Assembly (NCBI GenBank): GCA_913061335.1
Contig: CAJXTP010000167.1
Span: forward strand, 1-6,724
DNA from: an uncultured Loktanella sp.
GTDB lineage: Bacteria; Pseudomonadota; Alphaproteobacteria; Rhodobacterales; Rhodobacteraceae
Length of the DNA: 6,724 nt
Direction of reading: 5' to 3'
Each line of letters starts with the position of its first letter. Position 1 is the first letter of the stretch. Made by a program: the position numbers and the translations under genes. The notes under the pieces were generated by a model, which made no database searches, was not told where the DNA came from, and saw nothing but the letters and a program-made list of their open reading frames with translations. Shown in pieces: positions 1 to 5,531 of this stretch.

Positions 1-44
1 ATGTAGAGAGGTCTCGTGGGCTCGGAGATGTGTATAAGAGACAG
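1..44. other. Illumina Nextera adapter contamination (vector/adapter, not genomic)
   Basis: Bases 11-44 match the Nextera read-2 transposase adapter as I know it. Bases 26-44 are the 19-base Tn5 mosaic end (AGATGTGTATAAGAGACAG). Bases 3-10 (GTAGAGAG) fit the i7 index slot and match, from memory, index N707 as written in the adapter. Bases 1-2 (AT) fit the last bases of P7. The order P7 - index - adapter - mosaic end is exactly that of a library molecule, so this is untrimmed read-through carried into the assembly. Genomic sequence begins at base 45. Open frames crossing this segment gain artificial peptides: MCIRDR and YKRQ on the plus strand, LSLIHISEPTR on the minus strand. Confidence 0.97.
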
Positions 45-221
45 GGCTTCTTCAATAGCGGCGGTTGCGGCCGCAGCAGTTGCAGCAGCTGCTTCTTCAA
101 CAGCAGCAGCGGCAGTTGCAGCAGCGGCCTCTTCGGCAGCGGCCGTCGCGGCAGCGGCTTCAGCGGCGGCTTCCTCTGCAGCAGCGGTCGCGGCGGCGGC
201 GGCTTCTTCAGCGGCGGCAGT
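45..221 (-). repeat. Imperfect Ala/Glu codon repeat, roughly (ACN GCN3 GARGAR GCN3-5)n
   Basis: On the minus strand this tract is made of GCN codons punctuated by GAA/GAG pairs and ACN codons. The peptide unit is T-A-A-A-E-E-A-A-A-A. Spacing between the Glu pairs is 11, 14, 12 and 15 residues, so the repeat is degenerate at both DNA and protein level. The GCN codons vary among GCT, GCC, GCA and GCG, so this is a drifted coding repeat rather than a fresh microsatellite. The tract runs into the adapter, so its full length is unknown. Low complexity may be why the contig ends here. Confidence 0.8.
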
Positions 222-332
222 CGCACCAGTCACAGCACTAATAGCGGCAGCCGGCGTGTTGCCGTTTGCTGCATATTGGTAGCCAAAAAATCCGAGAATC
301 GCCGCGGCGATCAAAATAACAATTGCTCTCAT
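45..332 (-). CDS. Membrane-anchored alanine/glutamate-repeat protein, C-terminus missing
   Basis: I do not recognise this family. The frame begins at ATG 332-330, with a good ribosome site (AAGGA, 345-341) 8 bases upstream, and stays open to the adapter, giving 96 genuine codons. Residues 1-22 (MRAIVILIAAAILGFFGYQY...) form one hydrophobic segment after a single Arg, which reads as an uncleaved N-terminal anchor or signal peptide. A short linker (NGNTP, 23-27) follows. From about residue 37 the protein is almost only Ala, with Glu pairs at 42-43, 53-54, 67-68, 79-80 and 94-95 and Thr residues between them, which predicts a long Ala-rich helix or coiled coil in the periplasm. No stop occurs before the contig artefact: the frame continues through the adapter to base 3 and adds 14 false residues (LSLIHISEPTRPLY). 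The missing part could carry a C-terminal domain such as OmpA-like, but that is a guess. The gene is divergent from infC. Confidence 0.8.
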
Positions 333-340
333 TGGTCATG

Positions 341-345
341 TCCTT
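341..345 (-). promoter_or_regulatory. Ribosome binding site of the Ala-rich protein
   Basis: The minus strand reads AAGGA here, 8 bases before the ATG at 332. This decides the start. The alternative ATG at 339-337 is in another frame, overlaps the site and leads only to a short unrelated peptide. Confidence 0.7.
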
Positions 346-463
346 TTCAAATGAGTCTCATGACGGCCCCCAGTGAGCCCTGCGCGTGCTATGCCAGACC
401 TGATTGTAAAGGGAAAGAACCTGTTTGCGGGGAATTTCGGGGCAATAGGCGCTTTTTTGCGGG

Positions 464-492
464 TTGAAGCCGCAGCCCAGCGCGTCTAGTTT
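464..492 (+). promoter_or_regulatory. Possible infC promoter
   Basis: TTGAAG (464-469) and TAGTTT (487-492) are separated by 17 bases and resemble a sigma-70-type -35/-10 pair (4/6 and 3/6 matches). Transcription would start near 499 and give a leader of about 30 bases before the ATA start at 530. If right, the TTG at 464 is part of the promoter and cannot be the infC start codon. The match is modest and this is inference only. Confidence 0.3.
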
Positions 493-517
493 AAGACTTC
501 ACTTCGAAAACGACAAA

Positions 518-521
518 AGGA
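518..521 (+). promoter_or_regulatory. Ribosome binding site that places the infC start at ATA 530
   Basis: AGGA lies at the end of an A-rich run (AAAAGGA, 515-521) and sits 8 bases before ATA 530-532, ideal Shine-Dalgarno spacing. The other in-frame ATA (521-523) overlaps the site, and the TTG at 464 has no comparable site upstream. The site therefore supports the non-canonical start. Confidence 0.65.
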
Positions 522-529
522 TAAAGACC

Positions 530-1075
530 ATAGGACGCAGACCCCATAACGCGCCACCACAGCGCGACACCGGACCCCGCATTAACGAACGCATTCGCGG
601 GTCCGACATTCGCCTCATCGGGGCGGAAGGCGAGAACGAAGGCGTTGTAACGCCAGAACGCGCCATGGAATTGGCTGAGATTGCAGGGCTTGACCTTGTT
701 GAAATTTCGCCAAACGCCAACCCACCTGTTTGCAAGATTATGGACTACGGTAAGTTCAAATACGAGACTCAGAAAAAAGAAGCTGAGGCCCGTAAGAAAC
801 AAAAGATCATTGAGATCAAAGAAGTTAAGTTCCGTCCAAACACGGATAACAACGACTATGATGTCAAAATGCGCAATGTTTTCAAGTTTTTGGAAAACGG
901 CGACAAAGTGAAAATCACACTGCGTTTCCGTGGCCGCGAAATGGCGCACCAAGATTTGGGCCGTCAGTTGCTTGAACGCGTTGCTGCTGACACGACTGAG
1001 CATGGCAAGGTCGAGAATTTCCCGAAAATGGAAGGCCGCCAAATGGTCATGCTGATCGGGCCGCTCTCAAAGTAA
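530..1075 (+). CDS. infC: Translation initiation factor IF-3, probable ATA start
   Basis: IF-3 binds the 30S subunit, prevents premature 50S joining and checks initiator tRNA and start-codon pairing. From ATA 530 the product is 181 residues, essentially the E. coli length (180). The N-domain covers about 13-82 and includes the family signature KIMDYGKFKYETQKK (69-83). A Lys/Glu-rich helical linker follows (about 80-95). The C-domain (about 95-178) contains IKEVKFRPNTDNNDYDVK, FLENGDKVKITLRFRGREM and a final QMVMLIGPLSK. No ATG exists in frame before the one at 665, which lies inside the N-domain. A TTG at 464 would add 22 residues that do not look like IF-3. Rare start codons on infC (AUU in E. 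coli) are known to support autoregulation, because IF-3 discriminates against them. rpmI and rplT do not follow; an intrinsic terminator does, so infC looks monocistronic here. Confidence 0.95.
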   Translation: MGRRPHNAPPQRDTGPRINERIRGSDIRLIGAEGENEGVVTPERAMELAEIAGLDLVEISPNANPPVCKIMDYGKFKYETQKKEAEARKKQKIIEIKEVKFRPNTDNNDYDVKMRNVFKFLENGDKVKITLRFRGREMAHQDLGRQLLERVAADTTEHGKVENFPKMEGRQMVMLIGPLSK

Positions 1076-1100
1076 CTCTATTTGATATTACAACATTCAG

Positions 1101-1131
1101 GCCCTCAGCATACATTTGCTGAGGGCTTTTT
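1101..1131 (+). terminator. Rho-independent terminator of infC
   Basis: A perfect 10-bp stem, GCCCTCAGCA (1101-1110) with TGCTGAGGGC (1117-1126), closes a 6-base loop and is followed directly by five T residues (1127-1131). It starts 25 bases after the infC stop. On the minus strand the hairpin is not followed by a T run, so it is a poor terminator for the convergent operon. Confidence 0.92.
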
Positions 1132-1247
1132 CTATGGACGAATGTCAACTTCGAGCCCATTCTTACCGATGCTGCACGACGCACGCATGACCGTAAATCG
1201 CACAAATCTGCCGTTCGCAGTTCTTAGCATGGAAATAGTATGAGCCG
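1132..1247. other. Convergent intergenic gap, nothing recognised
   Basis: This 116-base stretch lies between the infC terminator and the stop codon of the last minus-strand gene. I see no gene, no RNA and no convincing terminator for the minus-strand operon. The only symmetry is a 4-bp stem (CTGC/GCAG, 1208-1220), too weak to call. Confidence 0.5.
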
Positions 1248-2801
1248 TTAAGGCGCTTGCCTGCTGCCTCCAAAAGCGGTTTCAATTTCGACTACATCGC
1301 CCTGACCAAGCGCTATGTCGCTGGCAAAATGATAGGTATCGATTGTACCATCAGTACGGCTAATTCGAAGGCAATTTCTTCCACCACTCGAACCGTTTCT
1401 TACGGACCAAACAGGAACGTTGGCATGTGAATACCCCACAGAAAGGACAGCTGAGTTTCGCAATGAATAGGAAATGCGAACGCCTGCGCCACCTGATAAT
1501 TCACCCTTAATTCTAGGGCCAAAGAACAGCGCTTTTTCTAAGACATCAAAACCATAGCGGGCTTCAGCTATCTCGACGGGACAGTTGAATGTATCGCCGT
1601 GGTTGGTAGAGAACATAGCGTTTTGACCAGCGCGTTTTGAGGTCGCGCCCCAGCCGCCCATCTGTGGTTCAACCATCGCATAGCGACGCCCTGTGTCGGG
1701 ATGCTGCCCCGCGATGACGGTTCCGAAGATTGATGCGAAGTGCCCTGCAGGAAGCAAATCGGGCATTGCCTCGGCCAGTCCATGCCACAACATATCAACC
1801 AGCTTCATCCGTGTTTCGAAATAGTAGGCGTGCGCAGCAGTTGGACCTGCATGGAATAGAGTTCCCGGTGTCGTGAGAACCTCCAAAGGCGCAAATGAGC
1901 CCGCATTGGCAAAACGATCATTGTCTACGAGTGCCTTGTAAAAGACCTGACAGGCGACGAAAGCCCCATCACGGCTGAGATTGTATGGCCCTGCAGCCTC
2001 TGCCGGCGCATCCCTTAAATCGATGGTCATTCGCTCATCTGTAATCGTGATTGATGCCTTCCAAAGCGTTCCATCGTCTTGCTCTTCCACGAACGAAAAG
2101 TGACCAGACTGCAGTGCACGTAGCCCAGCCACCGCCCGCTGCTCTCCGGTCTTACGTGCTGTAGTGATCGCGACCTGCAATGCATCCGCTCCGAATCCAT
2201 CGCAGAGCTGAACGATGGTCGTTGCTGCACGACGTCCGGCAGACACCTGCGCCCAAAGATCGCCGCGTACAAAGTCTGGAAGGCGGCTGTTCTTGGTGAT
2301 GATATCGACCACAGCTTCATTGCGTACACCTGCGTTAAAAAGGCGAACCATCGGCAAGCGTAAACCTTCGGCTACTATCTCAGTTGTTTTGGTCGACATC
2401 GATCCCGGCGTGCGCCCGCCAATGTCCCCCCAATGTGCAATGGACGCGACCCATGCAACGCAGGAGCCATTCGAAAAAACGGGTTGTGCCACGACGACAT
2501 CGTTCAGATGTGTTACACCGCCATAGTTTGGATCGTTGGTGAGAAAGACATCACCGTCGACAATTGTATCCTCCATTTTTGCGATAATCGCCTGAACGGA
2601 TTTGTCTAGAACACCAATAAATGACGGGATACCTGCACCAGAACTTACCAATTGCCCGTGTGCGTCCAAGACGCCGGTTCCGACATCAAGGACTTCGTAG
2701 ATAATTGGGCTCATTGCAGTTTTGCGTAGCACTTCGAACATTTCGACGGCAGCTGCATCTAACCCCTGTGAAATGACGTCTAAGGTGAAACGATCAGCCA
2801 T
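1248..2801 (-). CDS. hyuB: Hydantoinase B/oxoprolinase family subunit, second paralogue, short C-terminus
   Basis: This is a B-type subunit of the ATP-dependent hydantoinase/oxoprolinase family, 517 residues from ATG 2801. It aligns with the other HyuB in this operon over its whole length with only one single-residue indel near residue 450; by hand count 64 of the first 100 residues are identical. Shared blocks include SSGAGIP (53-59), FIGVLDKSVQ (61-70), GGVTHLND (94-101), QDDG (241-244), PAGHF (351-355) and GGWGA (382-386). H98, D101 and H123 have the spacing of the Mn ligands that I recall for acetone carboxylase (H150, D153, H175), so the metal site looks intact. Two oddities: the NDP-x-HGG motif reads NDPNYGG (Tyr at 93), and the protein stops at TAFGGSRQAP, lacking the usual GDPxxRDPxxV tail. 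The start at 2801 overlaps the peptidase stop by 8 bases. A longer frame back to 2942 lies inside the conserved end of the peptidase and is rejected. Only a weak GAAG (2811-2808) precedes the start, so coupling is likely. Confidence 0.9.
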   Translation of the reverse strand: MADRFTLDVISQGLDAAAVEMFEVLRKTAMSPIIYEVLDVGTGVLDAHGQLVSSGAGIPSFIGVLDKSVQAIIAKMEDTIVDGDVFLTNDPNYGGVTHLNDVVVAQPVFSNGSCVAWVASIAHWGDIGGRTPGSMSTKTTEIVAEGLRLPMVRLFNAGVRNEAVVDIITKNSRLPDFVRGDLWAQVSAGRRAATTIVQLCDGFGADALQVAITTARKTGEQRAVAGLRALQSGHFSFVEEQDDGTLWKASITITDERMTIDLRDAPAEAAGPYNLSRDGAFVACQVFYKALVDNDRFANAGSFAPLEVLTTPGTLFHAGPTAAHAYYFETRMKLVDMLWHGLAEAMPDLLPAGHFASIFGTVIAGQHPDTGRRYAMVEPQMGGWGATSKRAGQNAMFSTNHGDTFNCPVEIAEARYGFDVLEKALFFGPRIKGELSGGAGVRISYSLRNSAVLSVGYSHANVPVWSVRNGSSGGRNCLRISRTDGTIDTYHFASDIALGQGDVVEIETAFGGSRQAP

Positions 2802-3879
2802 TGATAACTTCAAGAGCGCGCGGGAGGTCCGACAGGATTTCGGGACCATAGGCACGCAAAATAACAATGTCTTCAAGGCGGATACCAAACCGTCCCGGAA
2901 GATAGATGCCTGGTTCGATTGAGAACACCATGCCTTCCTCAAGAACAGTTTGAGACGTTGCGGTGAGGTAGGGAGTTTCGTGAATTTCTACGCCCATGCC
3001 GTGTCCCGTGCGATGCATAAAGTACTCACCATAGCCCGCTTGGGTGATGACATCCCGCGCCGCATCATCGACCACATGTGCCTTCACCCCCGGTTTGGCG
3101 ACTGCCATTGCCGCTTGCACAGCAGCCTCAACTACGGCGTGGACTTCGACGTAGCCTTCGGGCGGTGTACCGATTCCAGCCATACGGGTCATATCGCTGG
3201 AATAGCCATCTTTGCCGCCTCCGATGTCCATGACCACAGCGTCACCGCTTTGCAAAATAGTCTCGCCGGTGTGGTGGTGTGGGAAGGCACCGTTGCCGCC
3301 CGCCCCGACGATCGCGAACAACGGGGTCACGCCTTGGGATTTGAAACTGTCGTGGATGATTTCCGCAACTTGCACTTCGGTCATGCCAATTTTCATCGCG
3401 GACCAAGCCGCTTTCATCGCGATGTCTGCCGACACAGCGTTACGCTTGAGTTTTCGATATTCATCCATATCTTTACGCATACGCAATGCGCCAACGGTGG
3501 TTGCCGTAAACTGACGTTTCGCGTCTGGCAAGGCATCTTGCACTAGCCCCGCGAAATCCGCCCGCATGGTTTCGTCGAGTGCAATGTTTTTTACAGGCGT
3601 AGAACCACAGGCTTGCAGTAATTTGGCAAATGCAGCATCTGGCCCATCTGCGTCGCTCCAAGTGTGGAACGGCAGATCAGTTTGAGTACGCGCACTTTCA
3701 GCCTCGAGTGAGGGCATTAAAAAGCCTGCGTAACCTTGGGTGACACATAATAGTAAGGGGCGTTCATCGCCGTGTGGCCGCACATCTAACAACCATGCCA
3801 GATGCGCGTTTGGCCCCAGTGCAACAAGATCAACGTCTTGTTCGACCATGGTTTGACGAAGGCGGTCAAGACGGGTCAT
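2794..3879 (-). CDS. M24-family metallopeptidase (Xaa-Pro peptidase/creatinase-like)
   Basis: The 361-residue protein has the two-domain M24B layout. A creatinase-type N-domain (about 1-130) is followed by the pita-bread catalytic domain (about 140-350). All five dinuclear metal ligands are visible: D218 (VVMDIGGG), D229 (SSDMTR), H293 (HRTGHGMG), E322 (SIEPGIY) and E336 (RLEDIVI). The PHHH at 200-203 and H300 fit the family's catalytic histidines. It has no signal peptide, so it is cytoplasmic. Length suits prolidase PepQ-like or Xaa-Pro aminopeptidase-like enzymes; creatinase is about 40 residues longer and DMSP lyase DddP longer still. Family members hydrolyse Xaa-Pro bonds or creatine, and the exact substrate cannot be read here. 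The gene lies between two hyuB genes, overlapping the upstream one by 4 bases and the downstream one by 8, with a strong ribosome site (GAGGA, 3893-3889). It may process a linear product of the HyuAB reaction. Confidence 0.9.
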   Translation of the reverse strand: MTRLDRLRQTMVEQDVDLVALGPNAHLAWLLDVRPHGDERPLLLCVTQGYAGFLMPSLEAESARTQTDLPFHTWSDADGPDAAFAKLLQACGSTPVKNIALDETMRADFAGLVQDALPDAKRQFTATTVGALRMRKDMDEYRKLKRNAVSADIAMKAAWSAMKIGMTEVQVAEIIHDSFKSQGVTPLFAIVGAGGNGAFPHHHTGETILQSGDAVVMDIGGGKDGYSSDMTRMAGIGTPPEGYVEVHAVVEAAVQAAMAVAKPGVKAHVVDDAARDVITQAGYGEYFMHRTGHGMGVEIHETPYLTATSQTVLEEGMVFSIEPGIYLPGRFGIRLEDIVILRAYGPEILSDLPRALEVING

Positions 3880-5531
3880 TTTGATGCTTCCTCATATCCA
3901 TGGATTTCACGGGCGCGGTCTGGTGTGACAAAGCCGTTTTTAATGTCCATTTCCACCGCCTTGGGATCACGCTTCTTTGGGTCGCCAAATCCCGCGCCCG
4001 AAGATGTAATCACCCGCACAACGTCGTCTGTGGTCAGCCCAAGGCCCGAGACAAAAGCGTAATGTTCTGTTTCGCCTGTAACTTTATCAACCTCAACGAA
4101 ATTACCAGACCCTTCCTCACCACCGTTCAGTGACCACGGTTTCACTACGGAACGGGTATAGCCAGCAGTCAAAAAACCACTTTGCGTTCGGATGCGGTAT
4201 TCAAGTACCAATCCGCGTCCACCGTTGAATTCACCTTCGCCACCCGGGGCGGTGTTAAGTGCCATCCTATCAATGAACAGCCCGTTGCGGGCCTCAGAGA
4301 TTTCGGCAGGTGTATTGTAGGTTTCACCATGAAAGCCCGAGAAAATGCAGGGGTTGCCATCACGGCCTTCCCACGCGCCCCAGCCACCGATTTGCGGTTC
4401 AATAATCGTGTATTGGCGCCCTGTATCGGGGTGGATACCACCCACGAATGTTCCGCAGATAGAACTAAAATGCCCTGCAGGTAGGCGTTCAGGCACGTGC
4501 GGTGCCATGCAACGCCAGATCAGATCATAAACCCGGACTTCCGTTTCAAAATAAAATCCGATGGCGGCGGGTTCTTTCGCGTGGAAAACAGTACCCTCTG
4601 TAGTCAAAACTTTTAGGGGTCGGAACGATCCTTCATTGGCGGGCGTGTCTGGATCGGTCACGGATTTGAATAGCATTTGCGCACAAACGATTGTTCCGTC
4701 GCGGCTTGTATTCGTGCAACCAACATCCTGATCAGGATTGTCGCGAAGGTCGACGATGAATTCGTCATCTGTGATCGTGATCTTTACGTTGTATATGCGA
4801 CCGTCATCCTGGGGTTCTGACAGTTCGAACGTACCTTTTGGCAATTTGGCCAGCTCAGCGCGGGCGGTCTTTTCACCAAAGTCCATAAAGCTGTCCATCG
4901 CCGCCTTGAATGTGGATGGCGTGTATTTGGCAGACAGTTCTTCTAGACGTTTGGCCCCAATCCGTACTGCAGCGATCGCGGCCCACACATCACCCAATAA
5001 GAAATCAGGCATTCGACTGTTACAGGTAATGATATCCATTACCGCTTGATCAGTCACACCTTCGCGGATCAGTTTGACCGCTGGCAAACGCAACCCTTCT
5101 TGGAAAATTTCGGTAGCATCCCCAGACAATGACCCAGGTGCCATTCCACCTACATCAGAGTTATGCGCAATATTGGCGGTCCACGCGATGATCGCACCGT
5201 CTGCAAATACCGGCATTGCCAATACAAGATCATTCAGGTGCGTCACCCCGCCATGCCAAGGATCGTTGGTGATGAAAACATCGTTTGGTCTGATGTCATC
5301 GCCAAACTTAGACAGAATAAACTGAACTGATTTGTCCAAGACCCCGATGAACGCAGGTATGCCCGCGCCAGAGGATGCAATCCGTCCCTGTGCGTCGGTG
5401 ATCCCAGTACCCATATCAAGCACCTCATAGATGATCGACGACATGGCCGTTTTACGCATTGCAGCGAACATTTCGTCCGAGGTGGCTTGGAGCGAGTTTT
5501 GGATGATTTCGAGTGTGATTGGATCGCTCAT
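3876..5531 (-). CDS. hyuB: Hydantoinase B/oxoprolinase family subunit, first paralogue, full length
   Basis: This 551-residue B subunit is directly downstream of hyuA and is presumably its main partner in an ATP-dependent ring-opening amidohydrolase (N-methylhydantoinase, 5-oxoprolinase or caprolactamase type). It opens with DPITLEIIQNSL (3-14). The conserved NDPWHGGVTHLND (89-101) and NIAHNSDVGG (120-129) give H98, D101 and H123, spaced like the metal ligands I recall from acetone carboxylase. Later blocks are DLRD (261-264), PAGHFSSICG (351-360), GGWGA (382-386) and NGGRG (436-440). The C-terminal tail GAGFGDPKKRDPKAVEMDIKN (about 512-532) is the usual family ending, which the second paralogue lacks. 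The length is normal for HyuB and much shorter than acetone carboxylase. ATGA overlaps join it to hyuA and to the peptidase gene. It is cytoplasmic. Family assignment is firm; substrate is unknown. Confidence 0.93.
   Translation of the reverse strand: MSDPITLEIIQNSLQATSDEMFAAMRKTAMSSIIYEVLDMGTGITDAQGRIASSGAGIPAFIGVLDKSVQFILSKFGDDIRPNDVFITNDPWHGGVTHLNDLVLAMPVFADGAIIAWTANIAHNSDVGGMAPGSLSGDATEIFQEGLRLPAVKLIREGVTDQAVMDIITCNSRMPDFLLGDVWAAIAAVRIGAKRLEELSAKYTPSTFKAAMDSFMDFGEKTARAELAKLPKGTFELSEPQDDGRIYNVKITITDDEFIVDLRDNPDQDVGCTNTSRDGTIVCAQMLFKSVTDPDTPANEGSFRPLKVLTTEGTVFHAKEPAAIGFYFETEVRVYDLIWRCMAPHVPERLPAGHFSSICGTFVGGIHPDTGRQYTIIEPQIGGWGAWEGRDGNPCIFSGFHGETYNTPAEISEARNGLFIDRMALNTAPGGEGEFNGGRGLVLEYRIRTQSGFLTAGYTRSVVKPWSLNGGEEGSGNFVEVDKVTGETEHYAFVSGLGLTTDDVVRVITSSGAGFGDPKKRDPKAVEMDIKNGFVTPDRAREIHGYEEASK
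3889..3893 (-). promoter_or_regulatory. Ribosome binding site of the M24 peptidase gene
   Basis: GAGGA on the minus strand, part of GAGGAAG, lies inside the 3' end of the upstream hyuB and about 7-9 bases before ATG 3879. It supports that start and re-initiation at the ATGA overlap. Confidence 0.65.

Noticed and set aside
26..44. Tn5 mosaic end as a sign of a natural transposon
   Set aside because: It is embedded in the complete Nextera adapter with index, and no transposase gene or target duplication is present.
16..467. Two plus-strand open frames (16-282, 30-467), Ala/Ser- and Gly/Ser-rich
   Set aside because: Both start inside the adapter, and the rest is antisense to the minus-strand Ala-rich gene. 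The compositions are just other-frame readings of its GCN repeat.
464..529. TTG start giving a 203-residue IF-3
   Set aside because: The extra 22 residues do not resemble IF-3, no ribosome site precedes the TTG, and the AGGA site points to ATA 530.
491..1042. Minus-strand 183-codon open frame opposite infC
   Set aside because: It is a shadow of infC, whose IF-3 signature and terminator are on the plus strand.
1208..1220. Small inverted repeat CTGC/GCAG as an operon terminator
   Set aside because: The stem is only 4 bp and has no T run on the minus strand.
2802..2942. 47-residue N-terminal extension of the second HyuB (ATG 2942)
   Set aside because: It overlaps the conserved metal-ligand end of the M24 gene. 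The alignment with the first HyuB begins exactly at the Met encoded at 2801.
2950..3546. Plus-strand 198-codon open frame
   Set aside because: It is antisense to the M24 gene, with no recognisable family; its His/Arg-rich composition is typical of a shadow.
2794..3879. M24 protein as DMSP lyase DddP
   Set aside because: At 361 residues it is clearly shorter than DddP, and the hydantoinase context does not suggest DMSP metabolism. I cannot exclude it fully without an alignment.
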